Below are positions 1 through 11,180 of a stretch of DNA of 64,000 nt, piece by piece; positions within the stretch are counted from its first letter, which is position 1; the number at the start of each line of letters is the position of its first letter. A program made the translations under genes and the position numbers. Location of the stretch: the NCBI RefSeq assembly GCF_008271465.1, contig NZ_VMDU01000013.1, forward strand, positions 16,666-80,665, in the 5' to 3' direction. The notes below the pieces were generated by a model. That model made no database searches and was not told the DNA's origin. It saw nothing but the letters and a program-made list of their open reading frames with translations. Source of the DNA: Tabrizicola flagellatus (lineage in GTDB: Bacteria > Pseudomonadota > Alphaproteobacteria > Rhodobacterales > Rhodobacteraceae).

Positions 1-1
1 C

Positions 2-235
2 CTGCCCTCGCCCTTCCAGGCGACGCGCTATCATTCGCTGGTGGTGGACCGCGCCACGCTCCCCGCCGAGCTTGAGGTCACCGCCTGGCTGGAAGACGGG
101 ACGATCATGGGCCTGCGCCATCGCCAGCACCTGATCGAGGGCGTCCAGTTCCACCCCGAATCCATCGCCTCGGAACACGGCCACCAGCTTCTGCGCAACT
201 TCCTCGACGAAGCCAAGGCACGGGTCCCGGCATGA
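2..235 (+). CDS. trpG: Anthranilate synthase component II, 3' part only
   Basis: The glutamine amidotransferase subunit supplies ammonia to TrpE for anthranilate synthesis. Only the last 77 or so codons are present; the reading frame is open to the left edge, so no start is visible. The class I amidotransferase signature is clear: RYHSLVV near the left edge and FHPES, which carries the His and Glu of the Cys-His-Glu triad (the Cys lies off the window). The stop codon overlaps the trpD start as ATGA, which implies translational coupling in a trpGDC operon. Confidence 0.95.
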   Translation: MPSPFQATRYHSLVVDRATLPAELEVTAWLEDGTIMGLRHRQHLIEGVQFHPESIASEHGHQLLRNFLDEAKARVPA

Positions 236-1245
236 GCGACACCCTGAAGCCGCTGATCGGCATTGCCGCCAACCGTCCCCTGACACGGGCCGAGGCCGAA
301 GCCGCCTTCAACGCGCTGTTCGAAGGCGAAGGCACCCCGGCGCAGATGGGCGGCTTCCTGATGGCGCTCCGCACAAGGGGCGAGACGGTGGACGAATACG
401 CCGCCGCCGCCTCGGTCATGCGGTCGAAATGCAATGCCGTGAAGGCCCCGGCGGGGGCCATGGACATCGTCGGCACCGGGGGCGACGGCAAGGGGACGCT
501 GAACATCTCGACCGCCACCGCCTTCGTCGTGGCCGGCGCGGGCGTCACCGTGGCCAAGCACGGCAACCGCAACCTGTCGTCCAAGTCCGGCGCCGCGGAT
601 GCGCTGACCGAGCTTGGCCTCAACGTGACGGTCGGCCCCGACGTGGTCGAGAAATGCCTCAGCGAGGCCGGCATCGGCTTCATGATGGCGCCGATGCACC
701 ATCCCGCGATCCGCCATGTCATGCCGGTGCGCGCGGAACTCGGCACCCGGACGATCTTCAACATCCTCGGGCCCCTCACCAACCCCGCCGGGGTGAAACG
801 CCAGCTGACCGGCGCCTTCTCGGACGCGCTGATCCGGCCGATGGCCGAGACGCTCCTTGCCCTGGGCTCGGAAAAGGCCTGGCTCGTCCACGGCTCGGAC
901 GGCACCGACGAGCTGACCATCTGCGGCCCGACCTCGGTCTCGGCGGTGGAAAACGGCGCGGTGCGGGATTTCACGGTGCATCCCGAGGATGCGGGCCTTG
1001 CCCCCCATCCGTTCGAGGCGATCCTTGGCGGCACCCCGGCCGAGAACGCGGCGGCCTTGCGCGCCCTGCTCGACGGCGCGCCCGGGGCCTATCGCGATGC
1101 CGTCCTTCTGAACGCCGCTGCCGCTCTTGTGGTGGCCGACAAGGCGGGAACCCTGACCGAGGGCGTGGCGTTGGCCCGTGAGGCGATCGACTCCGGCGCG
1201 GCAAGGGCCAAGGTCGATGCGCTCCGCCGACTGACGAACGCCTGA
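232..1245 (+). CDS. trpD: Anthranilate phosphoribosyltransferase
   Basis: Transfers phosphoribose from PRPP to anthranilate, the second committed step of tryptophan synthesis. The protein is 337 residues, normal for the family. [14 protein letters not shown] at residues 81-94 is the PRPP/Mg-binding glycine loop, KHGNR at 109-113 and NILGPLTNP at about 177-185 are the other family signatures. The ATG overlaps the trpG stop by four bases and the trpC start follows eight bases after its stop. A single-function TrpD, not fused to TrpG, is usual in alphaproteobacteria. Confidence 0.97.
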   Translation: MSDTLKPLIGIAANRPLTRAEAEAAFNALFEGEGTPAQMGGFLMALRTRGETVDEYAAAASVMRSKCNAVKAPAGAMDIVGTGGDGKGTLNISTATAFVVAGAGVTVAKHGNRNLSSKSGAADALTELGLNVTVGPDVVEKCLSEAGIGFMMAPMHHPAIRHVMPVRAELGTRTIFNILGPLTNPAGVKRQLTGAFSDALIRPMAETLLALGSEKAWLVHGSDGTDELTICGPTSVSAVENGAVRDFTVHPEDAGLAPHPFEAILGGTPAENAAALRALLDGAPGAYRDAVLLNAAAALVVADKAGTLTEGVALAREAIDSGAARAKVDALRRLTNA

Positions 1246-1253
1246 GAGGCCCC

Positions 1254-2066
1254 ATGTCCACCATCCTCGACCGCATCAAGGCCTACAAGCTGGAGGAAGT
1301 GGCCAGGGCCAAGGCCGCCACCCCTCTGGCCGAGATCGAGGCCGCCGCCCGTGCCGCCGCCCCGCCGCGCGGCTTTGCCCGCGCCCTGCGCGAGGCCACC
1401 CTCACCGGCTATGGCCTGATCGCCGAGATCAAGAAGGCGAGCCCCTCCAAGGGGTTGATCCGCGCGGATTTCGACCCTCCGGCGCTGGCCAGGGCCTATG
1501 AGGCCGGGGGCGCGACCTGCCTGTCGGTCCTGACCGACGCGCCTTCCTTCCAGGGCGCCGACGAATATCTGGTGGCGGCCCATGACGCGGTCTCGCTGCC
1601 CTGCCTGCGCAAGGATTTCCTTTATGACCCTTACCAGGTCGCCCAGTCGCGCGCGCTGAACGCCGATTGCATCCTGCTGATCATGGCCTCGCTGGACGAT
1701 GCCCAGGCGGCGGAACTCGAGGCCACCGCGATGGACTGGGGGATGGACGTGCTGATCGAGGTTCACGACCAGGCGGAACTGGAGCGCGCGGCGCTGCTCA
1801 AGTCGCCGCTGATCGGGATCAACAACCGCAACCTGCACACCTTCGAGGTGACGCTGGACACCACCCGCAAACTCGCGCGGCGTGTGCCCGAGGACCGGAT
1901 GATCGTCGCCGAAAGCGGGCTTTACACCCCGGACGACCTGGCCGACCTCGCGCAATACGGGGCGCGCTGCTTCCTGATCGGCGAAAGCCTGATGCGGCAG
2001 GCGGACGTGACCGCTGCGACGCGGGCGATCCTCGCCCGCCCCCTGACCGCGCAGGGCGGGCTATGA
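1254..2066 (+). CDS. trpC: Indole-3-glycerol phosphate synthase
   Basis: Cyclises carboxyphenylamino-deoxyribulose phosphate to indole-3-glycerol phosphate. The 270-residue TIM barrel shows [10 protein letters not shown] at residues 58-67 with the catalytic Glu/Lys pair, LRKDF around 118-122 with a second active-site Lys, NNRNL and AESGL near the phosphate-binding end. It is monofunctional, with no fused TrpF domain. The stop overlaps the moaC start (ATGA), so the trp genes run straight into the molybdopterin genes, a typical Rhodobacterales arrangement. Confidence 0.97.
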   Translation: MSTILDRIKAYKLEEVARAKAATPLAEIEAAARAAAPPRGFARALREATLTGYGLIAEIKKASPSKGLIRADFDPPALARAYEAGGATCLSVLTDAPSFQGADEYLVAAHDAVSLPCLRKDFLYDPYQVAQSRALNADCILLIMASLDDAQAAELEATAMDWGMDVLIEVHDQAELERAALLKSPLIGINNRNLHTFEVTLDTTRKLARRVPEDRMIVAESGLYTPDDLADLAQYGARCFLIGESLMRQADVTAATRAILARPLTAQGGL

Positions 2067-2539
2067 GCGGGCTGTCGCATTTCGACGACCGGGGCCAGGC
2101 CCATATGGTCGATGTCTCGGACAAGCCGGTGACCGACCGCATGGCCGTCGCGGCGGGCGCGGTGCGGATGACGGCCGAGACGCTGGCGCTGATCACCGAG
2201 GGCCGGGCGAAGAAGGGCGATGTCCTGTCCGTCGCGCGGCTGGCCGGAATCATGGCGGCGAAGAAGACGGCAGACCTGATCCCGCTTTGCCATCCGCTGC
2301 CGATCACGAAGGTCGCGCTGGACCTGACCCCTGACCCCGCATTGCCGGGTGTCAGAATCGAGGCGACCGTCAAGACCTCGGGCCAGACCGGGGTTGAGAT
2401 GGAGGCGCTGACCGCCGTCTCGGTCGCGGCGCTGACGGTCTATGACATGGTCAAGGCGGTCGAGAAGTCCATGGTGATCGACGGCATCCGGCTGATCCTG
2501 AAAGACGGCGGAAAATCAGGCCGTTACGAGGCGACGTGA
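2063..2539 (+). CDS. moaC: Cyclic pyranopterin monophosphate synthase
   Basis: Acts with MoaA to turn GTP into cyclic pyranopterin monophosphate, the first molybdenum-cofactor intermediate. The protein is 158 residues, the usual size. LCHPL at 75-79, [11 protein letters not shown] from residue 110 and the YDMVKAVEK stretch around 127-135 contain the conserved active-site His, Glu, Asp and Lys. The start chosen overlaps the trpC stop by four bases. An open frame continues upstream of it, but that part is only a shadow of trpC. Confidence 0.97.
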   Translation: MSGLSHFDDRGQAHMVDVSDKPVTDRMAVAAGAVRMTAETLALITEGRAKKGDVLSVARLAGIMAAKKTADLIPLCHPLPITKVALDLTPDPALPGVRIEATVKTSGQTGVEMEALTAVSVAALTVYDMVKAVEKSMVIDGIRLILKDGGKSGRYEAT

Positions 2540-3708
2540 TGATAACGGTCGAAGAGGCGCTGACCCGCTGCCTGGCGCTTGTCGCGCCGCTCCAGCCGGA
2601 AACCGTGCCGCTGGCCCAGGCCGCCGGCCGCTGGATGTGCGCCTCTGCCGTGGCCACCCGCGACCAGCCGCCCTTCGCGGCCTCGGCGATGGACGGCTAT
2701 GCGGTGCAGGGCAACCCCGGGCCGGACGACAATTTCCTGGTGATCGGCGAGGCCGGCGCCGGCCATGCATTCGAGGGCACCGTCGGCCCCGGCCAGGCGG
2801 TGCGCATCTTCACCGGTGCCCCGGTGCCCGAGGGCGCCACGCGGGTCATCATCCAGGAGGATGTGGTCCGGCTGGACGACCGGATCCTGCTGAAGGAAGG
2901 GCTCGACACCGCCACCCATATCCGCCCCCGCGGCCAGGATTTCCGGGCCGGGGACAGCCTCTCCCCCCGCCGCCTGCGCCCGACCGACCTGGCGCTTCTG
3001 GCCGCCATGAACATCCCCGTCGTGCAGGCCACGCGCAAGCCGGTGGTCGCCCTTGTCGCCACCGGCGACGAGCTGGTGATGCCGGGCGAAGACCCGCGCC
3101 CGGACCAGATCATCGCCTCGAACGGCTTTGCCCTGAAAGCGATGGTCGAGGCCGCGGGGGGCGAGGTACGCCTGCTGCCCATCGCGCGCGACACCGAGGC
3201 CGAACTCCGCATCGTCCTCGACCTGACCGAAGGCGCGGACCTGGTCGTCACCATCGGCGGGGCCTCGGTCGGCGATCACGATCTGGTCGGCAAGGTGGCG
3301 GGGCTGGAGCACAGTTTCTGGAAGCTGGCGCTGCGCCCCGGCAAGCCGCTGATGGCGGGGCGGCTGAACGGGGTGCCGATGCTGGGTCTGCCGGGCAACC
3401 CGGTCAGCGCCATCGTCTGCGGGCATCTGTTCCTTCTGCCGATGGTCCGGGCCATGCTGGGCGACCCCGCGCCTGCGCCCCTTCCCCGCAAGGCCCGCCT
3501 GACGGTGGACCTGCCCGCGAACGGCCCCCGAGCGCATTACATGCGGGCGCGGCTTGTGCAGACCGACGGCCTGCCCGAGATCGCGCCTTTCGACCGGCAG
3601 GACTCGGCGCTGCTGTCGATCCTCGGCCAGGCCGATGCGCTGCTGATCCGGCCCATCGACGCCCCCGCCTGTCGCGCCGGGGACACGGTGCCCTACCTGC
3701 CGCTCTGA
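2539..3708 (+). CDS. moeA: Molybdopterin molybdenumtransferase
   Basis: Inserts molybdate into adenylylated molybdopterin to complete the cofactor. The protein is 389 residues from the ATG that shares one base with the moaC stop (TGATG); a GTG three bases earlier is an alternative. Visible motifs are SAMDGYA at 49-55, [20 protein letters not shown] and GLPGNPVSA, in the order of the MoeA/gephyrin-E fold. It is the last gene of the trp-moa run; lexA has its own promoter after it. Confidence 0.97.
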   Translation: MITVEEALTRCLALVAPLQPETVPLAQAAGRWMCASAVATRDQPPFAASAMDGYAVQGNPGPDDNFLVIGEAGAGHAFEGTVGPGQAVRIFTGAPVPEGATRVIIQEDVVRLDDRILLKEGLDTATHIRPRGQDFRAGDSLSPRRLRPTDLALLAAMNIPVVQATRKPVVALVATGDELVMPGEDPRPDQIIASNGFALKAMVEAAGGEVRLLPIARDTEAELRIVLDLTEGADLVVTIGGASVGDHDLVGKVAGLEHSFWKLALRPGKPLMAGRLNGVPMLGLPGNPVSAIVCGHLFLLPMVRAMLGDPAPAPLPRKARLTVDLPANGPRAHYMRARLVQTDGLPEIAPFDRQDSALLSILGQADALLIRPIDAPACRAGDTVPYLPL

Positions 3709-3725
3709 CCCCTTGTGGATATCTC

Positions 3726-3754
3726 TTGACACAAACCGGGAACACGGGCAGAAC
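3726..3754 (+). promoter_or_regulatory. lexA promoter with SOS box GAAC-N7-GAAC
   Basis: A perfect alphaproteobacterial LexA operator, GAACACGGGCAGAAC, lies at 3740-3754, just downstream of a TTGACA -35-like hexamer at 3726-3731. The operator falls where the spacer and -10 would be, which fits autorepression by LexA. The GAAC-N7-GAAC form is the known consensus for alphaproteobacterial LexA and differs from the E. coli box. Confidence 0.85.
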
Positions 3755-3787
3755 ATTATGCAAACGCATGATGTGGAGGTTGTCCCC

Positions 3788-4474
3788 GTGCTGACACGCA
3801 AGCAGTTGGAACTTCTGGACTTCATCAAGTCCCGGATGGACCGGGACGGGGTGCCGCCCTCCTTCGACGAGATGAAGGATGCGCTCGATCTGCGCTCGAA
3901 GTCGGGGATCCACCGGCTCATCACCGCGCTTGAGGAACGGGGGTTCATCCGCCGCCTCGCCCACCGCGCCCGCGCGCTGGAGATCGTCAAGCTGCCCGAG
4001 GCGATGGAAAAGCCCGGCTTCAGCCCCAAGGTCATCCAGGGCGACCGCAGCGATCCGCCGCGCGGCGCGATGGAGGTCTCGGTCGTGCATGCGCTGGAAC
4101 TGCCCGTGATGGGCCGCATCGCCGCCGGCGTGCCGATCGAGGCGATTTCCGAGGTCTCGCACCATGTGGCCGTGCCGGGGTCGATGCTGTCTGGCAAGGG
4201 GCAGCACTATGCCCTTGAAGTCAAAGGCGATTCCATGATCGAGGCCGGGATCAACGATGGCGACATCGTGGTGATCCGGGAACAGAGCACCGCCGAGAGC
4301 GGCGATATCGTGGTGGCGCTGGTGGAAGACCACGAGGCCACGCTGAAACGCTATCGCCGCCGCGGCAACATGATCGCGCTCGAGGCCGCCAACCCGGCCT
4401 ACGAGACCCGGGTCTTCCCCGATCACCTGGTCAAGGTGCAGGGCCGCCTCGTCGGGCTGATCCGCAGCTACTGA
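3788..4474 (+). CDS. lexA: LexA SOS repressor
   Basis: Represses the DNA-damage regulon and cleaves itself when RecA filaments form. I chose the GTG at 3788 because it gives the canonical N-terminus [10 protein letters not shown] and sits eight bases after a perfect GGAGG; an ATG at 3758 lies too close to the promoter. The winged-helix DNA-binding domain covers residues 1-70, the cleavage bond is A113-G114 in IAAGVPIEA, and the Ser/Lys dyad is S149 (GDSM) and K187. Length is 228 residues. The 3' end overlaps that of convergent comEC by seven bases. Confidence 0.97.
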   Translation: MLTRKQLELLDFIKSRMDRDGVPPSFDEMKDALDLRSKSGIHRLITALEERGFIRRLAHRARALEIVKLPEAMEKPGFSPKVIQGDRSDPPRGAMEVSVVHALELPVMGRIAAGVPIEAISEVSHHVAVPGSMLSGKGQHYALEVKGDSMIEAGINDGDIVVIREQSTAESGDIVVALVEDHEATLKRYRRRGNMIALEAANPAYETRVFPDHLVKVQGRLVGLIRSY

Positions 4475-6579
4475 GCGGCCAGCTTCAGCGCCCTCGGCCT
4501 CAGGTCGGGCAGAGCGACGGCGCGCGTGCGCGGGGACCACAGGCGTCGGTCGCCCTTGGTCGTCTCGAACCGCAGGGTCCCTTCCCCGGTCCAGACGGCC
4601 AGCGGCCCGGTCTCCTGCAGCAGGTTCTGGTCCACCAGGGGGCAGGCTTCGGGCCGGGTTCCGGCCCGGCCCGCCAGGATGACCAGGTCGGCCAGGGCGC
4701 AGACCCCGGCAAGCCGGGCTTCGGCGCCCTTGCCGGACAGCGCCACGGCCTTGAGGCCGGCAAGATCGAACCAGCGCATGTCTTTCGGCCCGGTGAAGCC
4801 CGGACGCTCTGCCGCCTCTTCCTGCCCCGCGAGGTCGCCATCGTTCTGCAGCCAGTTCTCGGCGGCGAAGCCTCCTCCGCGCGGCGCCGAAAGGGCGCGG
4901 CCTTCTTCCCCGGCCAGCCCGACCAACCGCCCGTCGCCCGAGACGAGGAGCAAGGGGCGCTCGGCCGTGACCCAGAGGGCCAGGGCCGCGAGCACCGGGA
5001 TCAGCCCTGCCGCCTGCCCCCTTTCCCGCCAGAGGATCAGCCAGAGCGCCCCCAGCGTGAACATCGGCAACACCCAGGGGCCGGGTGTCGGAATGGCGGT
5101 GACCGCACCCTCCAGCCCCGCGATCCAGTGCGCGACGAAGAGGATCCAGCGCGCGCCCTGCTCCATCACCCACAGGGGCAGCCAGGCCAGGCCGAAGGGC
5201 GCCATCAGCGCCGCCAGCGCCCCGGCGGGCATCACCACCGCGCCCATCACAGGCACGGTCAGCAGGTTGGCGAGCAGGCCGTAATCGGTGAAGCGGTTGA
5301 AATGCGCCGCGGCATAGGGCGCGGTCGAGAGCCCCCCGATCAGCGAGGACAGGACCAGGGTGAACAGCGGCATCAGCCAGCGGGGAAGCTTCTGGCGGTA
5401 GATGCTGTCGTCCAGAGCGGAAAAGCCCACGATCAGGGCGATGGTCGCCGCGAAGGACATCTGGAAGCCGGGCTCGAGCAGGCTTTCGGGCTTGACCAGC
5501 AGCAGGATGATCCCGGCGATCGCCACCGACCGCAGCGTCAGCGCGCGGCGGTCGAGGAGGATCGCGCCCAGCATCACCGAGACCATGATGAAGGCCCGTT
5601 CCGTCGCCACATTGGCGCCGGACAGGAGCAGGTAGAACAGCGCCACGCCCAGGCTGACCACGGCGGCGACCTTCTTCGTGTTCACCCGCAGCGCCACATG
5701 GGGCACCAGCGCCAGGCCATATCGGAACAGCGCAAAGACGAAACCCGTCAGGAATGCCATGTTCATCCCCGAGATGGCCAGCAGATGCGCCAGCGAGGAT
5801 TCGCGCAGCGCCTGCACCGTATCCTCGGAGATGGCCGAACGGTCCCCCGTCATCGCGCCGGCCGCGAAGGCGCCCGCCTGCCCCTCCATCCGCGCCAGCA
5901 TGGCCTGCGTCAGCCAGCGGCGCAGCCGGTCGATGGGACGCGCCCCGCCGCCGGGTTCCTCCAGCAGGAGCACCGGCGTGCGTGTGTAGCCGACCGCGCC
6001 CAGCTGGTCGAAGAAGGCCATGCGGCGGAAGTCGAAGGCACCCGGCTCCACCGGCCCTTCCGGCGCCGCAAGGTTTGCGGTCAGGATCACCACCTGCCCC
6101 GGCATCGGGGCAAGCCAGCCCCCATCCTCCTGCAGCGAGACCCGCACCCGCAGCGGAGTCTTCTCGGGCGCCACGTCCTGCAGGACGACCTGGTCCAGCG
6201 TCAGCCGCAGGGCATCTGATTGCGAGCGGTCGATCCCGACGATGCGGCCTTCGACCGGACCGTAATAGCGAAAGTCCAGCATCGGGGCATCGAGCAGGTG
6301 CGCACGCAGTCCGGCGGCGAGCCAGCCTGCCGCCAGCGCCGCGACCGCGAGGCCGAGAGGCCGCACGAGTTCGGACCTGATGGACAGGGCCAGACCGCCG
6401 AGCAGCACCGATGCCGCCAGCAAGTAGCTCGCCGCTCCCGGTTCGGTCCCGACCGAGAACCAGGCGCCGATGCCGCAGCCGATCAGCACGGCGATCCAGG
6501 GGAACAGCATCCCCCGCGCCGACTGGAGCACCTCGAATGGCACCAGCAGCGCCCGGATGACCGTTTGAACGGGGGCCAC
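4468..6579 (-). CDS. comEC: ComEC/Rec2 family competence membrane protein
   Basis: ComEC forms the inner-membrane channel for single-stranded DNA uptake in transformation. The protein is about 703 residues with many hydrophobic segments, an N-terminal DUF4131-type region, and the competence-domain motif [15 protein letters not shown] in the middle. The GTG at 6579 has a GGGAG five bases upstream; an ATG at 6633 is an alternative. An open frame reaches much further upstream, but there it is antisense to gltX. I see no HxHxDH motif, so the C-terminal metallo-beta-lactamase domain of longer ComEC proteins appears absent. Confidence 0.9.
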   Translation of the reverse strand: MAPVQTVIRALLVPFEVLQSARGMLFPWIAVLIGCGIGAWFSVGTEPGAASYLLAASVLLGGLALSIRSELVRPLGLAVAALAAGWLAAGLRAHLLDAPMLDFRYYGPVEGRIVGIDRSQSDALRLTLDQVVLQDVAPEKTPLRVRVSLQEDGGWLAPMPGQVVILTANLAAPEGPVEPGAFDFRRMAFFDQLGAVGYTRTPVLLLEEPGGGARPIDRLRRWLTQAMLARMEGQAGAFAAGAMTGDRSAISEDTVQALRESSLAHLLAISGMNMAFLTGFVFALFRYGLALVPHVALRVNTKKVAAVVSLGVALFYLLLSGANVATERAFIMVSVMLGAILLDRRALTLRSVAIAGIILLLVKPESLLEPGFQMSFAATIALIVGFSALDDSIYRQKLPRWLMPLFTLVLSSLIGGLSTAPYAAAHFNRFTDYGLLANLLTVPVMGAVVMPAGALAALMAPFGLAWLPLWVMEQGARWILFVAHWIAGLEGAVTAIPTPGPWVLPMFTLGALWLILWRERGQAAGLIPVLAALALWVTAERPLLLVSGDGRLVGLAGEEGRALSAPRGGGFAAENWLQNDGDLAGQEEAAERPGFTGPKDMRWFDLAGLKAVALSGKGAEARLAGVCALADLVILAGRAGTRPEACPLVDQNLLQETGPLAVWTGEGTLRFETTKGDRRLWSPRTRAVALPDLRPRALKLAAQ

Positions 6580-6657
6580 CTTGTCTCCCACCCCGCGATT
6601 GCCTAAACCCGGCAGCGATCCTACGCCCGCCATGGTTTCCGAAAGGTTAATCCCGTC

Positions 6658-8058
6658 ATGTCTCAGGTCGTCACCCGCTTTGCGCCTTCGCCCACGGGCT
6701 ACCTGCACATCGGCGGCGGGCGGACGGCGCTGTTCAACTGGCTTTATGCGCGCGGGCGCGGAGGCAAGTTCTTCCTTCGGATCGAGGACACCGACCGCGA
6801 ACGCTCGACCCCCGAGGCGACAGCGGCGATCCTGCGGGGCCTCACCTGGCTGGGCCTCGACTGGGACGGCGAGGTGGTCAGCCAGTTCGCCCGCCGTGAC
6901 CGCCACGCCGAGGTCGCGCATGAGATGCTCGCGCGAGGAACGGCCTACAAGTGCTTCTCGACGCAGGAGGAAATCGCGGCCTTCCGCAAGGCGGAAGAGG
7001 CCGCGGGGCGGTATCCCGTGTTCCTGTCGCCCTGGCGCGACGCCGATCCCGCCACGCATCCCGAAGGCGCGCCCTATGTCATCCGCATGAAGGCCCCCCG
7101 CACCGGCGAGACGGTGATCGACGACCAGGTGCAAGGCCGCGTAGTGATCCGGAACGAGACGCTGGATGACATGATCGTCCTGCGCAGCGACGGCACGCCG
7201 GTCTACATGCTCGCGGTGGTGGTGGACGATCACGACATGGGCGTAACCCATGTGATCCGCGGCGACGACCACCTGAACAACGCGGCGCGGCAGCAGATGG
7301 TCTATGACGCGATGGGCTGGGAGGTACCGGTCTGGGCGCATATCCCGCTGATCCACGGGCCGGACGGCAAGAAGCTGTCCAAGCGCCATGGCGCGACCGG
7401 GGTCGAGGAGTATCAGGCGATGGGCTACCCGGCGGCGGGGATGCGCAACTACCTGACGCGGCTTGGCTGGGCGCATGGCGACGCGGAGATCTTCACCTCG
7501 GAAGAGGCGATGAAGATGTTCGACCTGAAGGGCATCGGCCGCGCGCCCGCCCGGCTGGACTTCAAGAAGCTGGAGAACACCTGCGGGCATCACATGGCGA
7601 TGGCCGATGATGCCGCACTGCTGCATGAACTGAAGGCCTTCCTCTCCGTCTCGGGGCGCGAGCCGCTGTCGGCGACACAGGAAGCCCGTATGATGGCCGC
7701 GCTGCCCTTCCTGAAGAAATCCGTGAAGACCTTCCCGGAACTCATGGAAAAGGCGGCTTTTCTTCTGGCCGAGCGCCCCATCCGACCCGAACCCAAGGCG
7801 GCCGAGGCGCTGGATACGGTATCCCGTGGTATACTGAAATCGTTGACGCCGCGACTGCAAAATGCTAGCTGGACAAAGGATGCGCTGGAGCCGATCCTGA
7901 CCGCGGTTGCCGAGGAGAACGGCATCGGTTTCGGCAAGCTGGCAGCGCCGTTGCGGGCCGCACTTGCGGGGAGAACTGTTACACCGTCGGTTTACGACAT
8001 GATGCTCGTCATCGGTCGAGATGAAACCGTTCACCGGCTGGAGGATGCGGCGGGCTGA
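6658..8058 (+). CDS. gltX: Glutamyl-tRNA synthetase
   Basis: Charges tRNA-Glu, and in many alphaproteobacteria one GltX also misacylates tRNA-Gln for later amidation. The class Ic HIGH motif reads HIGG at residues 17-20 inside [14 protein letters not shown], and KLSKR near residue 240 is the KMSKS-type motif. The length of 466 residues is normal. It diverges from comEC with about 80 bases between the starts and is followed by gltA, a conserved Rhodobacterales order. Many relatives carry a second gltX, which cannot be judged from this window. Confidence 0.97.
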   Translation: MSQVVTRFAPSPTGYLHIGGGRTALFNWLYARGRGGKFFLRIEDTDRERSTPEATAAILRGLTWLGLDWDGEVVSQFARRDRHAEVAHEMLARGTAYKCFSTQEEIAAFRKAEEAAGRYPVFLSPWRDADPATHPEGAPYVIRMKAPRTGETVIDDQVQGRVVIRNETLDDMIVLRSDGTPVYMLAVVVDDHDMGVTHVIRGDDHLNNAARQQMVYDAMGWEVPVWAHIPLIHGPDGKKLSKRHGATGVEEYQAMGYPAAGMRNYLTRLGWAHGDAEIFTSEEAMKMFDLKGIGRAPARLDFKKLENTCGHHMAMADDAALLHELKAFLSVSGREPLSATQEARMMAALPFLKKSVKTFPELMEKAAFLLAERPIRPEPKAAEALDTVSRGILKSLTPRLQNASWTKDALEPILTAVAEENGIGFGKLAAPLRAALAGRTVTPSVYDMMLVIGRDETVHRLEDAAG

Positions 8059-8154
8059 CCCCGCCCCCCGGCCTTGAAGCCGCCCCGACCGGGGTGCAGG
8101 ATAGCCAATGGCCGCGCCCGGTGCCGGGTGCGACCTCCATCACCGGGGAGAACC

Positions 8155-9444
8155 ATGTCGGACAAAGTTGCAAAACTGGAACTGGACGGGAAGACCTACG
8201 ACCTTCCGGTCCACAAACCCACCCTCGGCCCCGACGTGCTGGACATCCGCAAGCTTTACGGCGAGGCGGGCGTCTTCACCTTCGATCCCGGCTTCACCTC
8301 GACGGCATCCTGCGAAAGCGCCATCACCTATATCGACGGTGATCAGGGTGAACTGCTGTATCGCGGCTACCCCATCGAACAGCTTGCCGAAAAATCGACC
8401 CATCTCGAGGTCTGCTATCTGCTGCTCTACGGCGAACTGCCGACCGCCGCCCAGCTTGCCGACTTCACGCAGCGCGTGACCAAGCACACGATGGTGCACG
8501 AACAGATGCACTATTTCTTCCGCGGCTTCCGCCGCGACGCGCATCCGATGGCCACGATGGTGGGCGTGGTGGGCGCGATGGCGGCCTTCTACCACGATTC
8601 GACCGACATCAACGATCCCTGGCAGCGCGAGGTCGCCGCGATCCGCATGATCGCGAAACTGCCGACCATCGCCGCGATGGCCTACAAGTATTCGGTCGGC
8701 CAGCCCTTCGTCTATCCCAAGAACGCGCTGTCCTACGCGGGCAACTTCCTGCACATGTGCTTTGCCGTCCCGGCCGAGGATTATGTGGTCAGCCCTGTTC
8801 TGGAAAAGGCGATGGATCGCATCATGATGCTCCATGCAGACCACGAGCAGAACGCCTCGACCTCCACGGTGCGGCTGGCGGGGTCGTCGGGCGCGAACCC
8901 CTTCGCCTGCATCGCGGCCGGCATCGCCTGTCTCTGGGGCCCGGCGCATGGCGGGGCGAACCAGGCCTGCCTGGAGATGCTGAAGGAGATCGGCACCGTC
9001 GACCGCATCCCGGAATACATCGCCAAGGCCAAGGACAAGAATTCCGGCTTCCGGCTGATGGGTTTCGGCCACCGGGTCTACAAGAATTTCGACCCGCGCG
9101 CCAAGGTGATGAAGGAGAGCGCCGACGAGGTGCTCGGACTGCTCGGCATCGAGAACAACCCGCTTCTCCAGGTCGCCAAGGAACTGGAGCGCATTGCGCT
9201 GGAGGACGAATACTTCGTCGCCAAGAAGCTCTACCCGAACGTCGATTTCTATTCGGGCATCATCCTCGAGGCGATGGGCTTCCCGACCTCGATGTTCACC
9301 CCGATCTTCGCGATCAGCCGCACGGTGGGCTGGATCAGCCAGTGGAAAGAGATGATCGCCGACAAGAACCAGAAGATCGGTCGTCCGCGGCAGCTCTACA
9401 TCGGCCCGGCAAAGCGCGACTACGTCGATTTGCGCCACCGCTGA
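8155..9444 (+). CDS. gltA: Citrate synthase (type II)
   Basis: Condenses oxaloacetate and acetyl-CoA to citrate at TCA cycle entry. The ATG at 8155 follows a GGGGAG and gives 429 residues, the size of the hexameric NADH-sensitive type. Catalytic residues lie in GPAHGGANQ (His near 264), [14 protein letters not shown] (His near 305) and NVDFYSG (Asp near 363); [10 protein letters not shown] is also present. An in-frame extension to 8074 lacks a ribosome binding site and is not believed. A terminator follows. Confidence 0.97.
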   Translation: MSDKVAKLELDGKTYDLPVHKPTLGPDVLDIRKLYGEAGVFTFDPGFTSTASCESAITYIDGDQGELLYRGYPIEQLAEKSTHLEVCYLLLYGELPTAAQLADFTQRVTKHTMVHEQMHYFFRGFRRDAHPMATMVGVVGAMAAFYHDSTDINDPWQREVAAIRMIAKLPTIAAMAYKYSVGQPFVYPKNALSYAGNFLHMCFAVPAEDYVVSPVLEKAMDRIMMLHADHEQNASTSTVRLAGSSGANPFACIAAGIACLWGPAHGGANQACLEMLKEIGTVDRIPEYIAKAKDKNSGFRLMGFGHRVYKNFDPRAKVMKESADEVLGLLGIENNPLLQVAKELERIALEDEYFVAKKLYPNVDFYSGIILEAMGFPTSMFTPIFAISRTVGWISQWKEMIADKNQKIGRPRQLYIGPAKRDYVDLRHR

Positions 9445-9468
9445 GGCGCGGGGCAGCGACGGACGGAC

Positions 9469-9491
9469 AGGCCGCCTTCGGGCGGCCTTTT
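9469..9491 (+). terminator. Rho-independent terminator after gltA
   Basis: An eight-base stem (AGGCCGCC/GGCGGCCT) closes a TTCG tetraloop and is followed by a short T run, 25 bases after the gltA stop. It separates gltA from the alternative oxidase gene. Confidence 0.85.
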
Positions 9492-9579
9492 CGTGCGCCG
9501 ACAGGTCGCAGGGCATGACCGATGATTTCCGTCAGGAACAACCCACATCCGGAGGGTTCTTTCCCTGCGGAGTTTCACC

Positions 9580-10203
9580 ATGAAGGACACCTACCCTAAC
9601 CTGACCGCGCACCACGCGCCTGTCACCCTTGGCGACCGGGTCGCGCTGCGGACCGTCAAGTTCATGCGCCTGTTCGCCGACGCCTTCTTCTCGAAACGCT
9701 ATGGCCACCGCGCGGTCGTGCTGGAAACCGTCGCCGCCGTTCCCGGCATGGTCGGCGGCCTGCTCCAGCACCTGAAGGCGCTGCGGCACATCCGCGACGA
9801 CCAGGGCTGGATCAAGGAGCTTCTGGACGAGGCCGACAACGAACGCATGCACCTGATGACCTTCATTCACGTCGCGCAGCCCTCGCGGCTGGAACGCGGG
9901 ATCATCATGCTGGGGCAGGCAATCTTCTATAACGCCTATTTCTGGCTGTATCTCTTCACCCCCCGCATCGCGCACCGGATCGTCGGTTATCTCGAAGAGG
10001 AGGCGGTGGTCAGCTACACCCAGTATCTGGAGCAGATCGACGCCGGCAAGGTCGAGAACATGCCCGCCCCGCAGATCGCCATCGACTACTGGAACCTCGG
10101 CAAGGGCGCGCGGCTGCGCGACGTGGTCATCGCCGTCCGCGCCGACGAGGCCGGGCACCGCGACCGCAATCACCAGATGGCCGACGAGCTGAAGGCCGCC
10201 TGA
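9580..10203 (+). CDS. aox: Alternative oxidase (diiron ubiquinol oxidase)
   Basis: Oxidises ubiquinol and reduces oxygen to water without pumping protons; a monotopic inner-membrane enzyme insensitive to cyanide. All four diiron-ligand motifs are present: LETVAAVPG (E49), NERMH (E88, H91), LEEEAV (E139-E141) and RADEAGHRD (E190, H193). The length of 207 residues fits the short bacterial and protist form without a mitochondrial presequence. GCGGAG lies seven bases before the ATG. It stands alone after the gltA terminator and converges on aguB. Confidence 0.93.
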   Translation: MKDTYPNLTAHHAPVTLGDRVALRTVKFMRLFADAFFSKRYGHRAVVLETVAAVPGMVGGLLQHLKALRHIRDDQGWIKELLDEADNERMHLMTFIHVAQPSRLERGIIMLGQAIFYNAYFWLYLFTPRIAHRIVGYLEEEAVVSYTQYLEQIDAGKVENMPAPQIAIDYWNLGKGARLRDVVIAVRADEAGHRDRNHQMADELKAA

Positions 10204-10277
10204 CCGCTCGTCCCTTCGCCTTCGCCTGCGCTTCGGTCTTCGCTGGCGAGGAGCGAGGCGAAAGCGGAGCGATGAGC

Positions 10278-11150
10278 CTAGCCCCGCCCGTCCAGCGTCC
10301 CGACGGCCCGGTAAAGTTCGGGCCGCCGGTCGCGGAACAGGCCCCAGCTGGCGCGAAGCTCGGCGATCGCCTCCAGATCCACGGTGGCGGTCAGCACCTC
10401 TTCCCGGTCGCGCGAGGCCCGGGCCAGAATTTGCCCCATGTGTCCGGCGATGAAGCTCGAGCCATAGAAGGTCACTTCCCGGCCCCCCGGCGCCACCTCG
10501 CGGCCGATGCGGTTCGATGCCACGACCGGCATGATGTTCGCCCCGGCATGGCCGCGCATCACCGCTTCCCAGTGCGGCTGGCTGTCGTGATCGGGAGCGG
10601 GCGGCTCGGACCCGATGGCGGTGGGGTAAAGCAGCATCTCGGCCCCCATCAGCGCCATGGCGCGCGCGGCTTCGGGAAACCACTGGTCCCAGCAGATGCC
10701 CACCCCGATTCGCCCGAAGGCCGTGTCCCAGACCCGAAAGCCGGTATCGCCGGGCGAGAAGTAGAACTTTTCCTCGTAGCCCGGCCCCTGCGGGATGTGG
10801 CTTTTCCGGTAGACCCCCAGCACGCGACCGTCCGCGTCGATCATGGCGCAGGAGTTGAAATGCGCCTGCCCCGCCTTCTCGAAGAACGAACACGGCAGCA
10901 CCACGCCAAGCTCGCGCGCGAGCGCGCTGAAATGCGCGATCAGCGGGTGGCCCTCGGCCGGGCGGGCGAGGCGAAAGTATTCCGGCCGCTCCTCGATGCA
11001 GAAGTAGGGCGCTTCGAACAGTTCCTGCACCAGGATGACCTGCGCGCCCTTCGCGGCGGCCGCCCGGATCGCACGTTCAGCAGACTCGAGGTTCAGGGGC
11101 AGATCCCAGCTGCAGGCGAACTGGGTGGCGGCAAGGGTAACGTGACGCAT
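10278..11150 (-). CDS. aguB: N-carbamoylputrescine amidase
   Basis: A nitrilase-superfamily hydrolase that converts N-carbamoylputrescine to putrescine, CO2 and ammonia. The Glu-Lys-Cys triad is visible: E43 in LVQELFEAPYFC, K116 in YRKSHIPQGPGY and C153 in GICWDQWFPE; these motifs favour AguB over other nitrilases. The length of 290 residues is standard. No agmatine deiminase gene (aguA) is in the window. It is followed upstream on the same strand by a DUF2235 protein and a PLP decarboxylase, so a polyamine role fits. Confidence 0.88.
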   Translation of the reverse strand: MRHVTLAATQFACSWDLPLNLESAERAIRAAAAKGAQVILVQELFEAPYFCIEERPEYFRLARPAEGHPLIAHFSALARELGVVLPCSFFEKAGQAHFNSCAMIDADGRVLGVYRKSHIPQGPGYEEKFYFSPGDTGFRVWDTAFGRIGVGICWDQWFPEAARAMALMGAEMLLYPTAIGSEPPAPDHDSQPHWEAVMRGHAGANIMPVVASNRIGREVAPGGREVTFYGSSFIAGHMGQILARASRDREEVLTATVDLEAIAELRASWGLFRDRRPELYRAVGTLDGRG

Positions 11151-11180
11151 GGGGTGTCCTCCGGGCAGATGCGTCTTACC

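Noticed and set aside
6634..8034. Open frame extending comEC upstream by more than 450 codons
   Set aside because: It is fully antisense to gltX, which has complete motifs; GC-rich third positions create long shadow frames. ComEC homology starts after 6633.
10204..10277. Repetitive CTTCGCC/GGCGAAG-type stretch between the oxidase and aguB genes
   Set aside because: Suggestive of a two-way terminator, but I could not find a clean stem with a T run, so it is not called.
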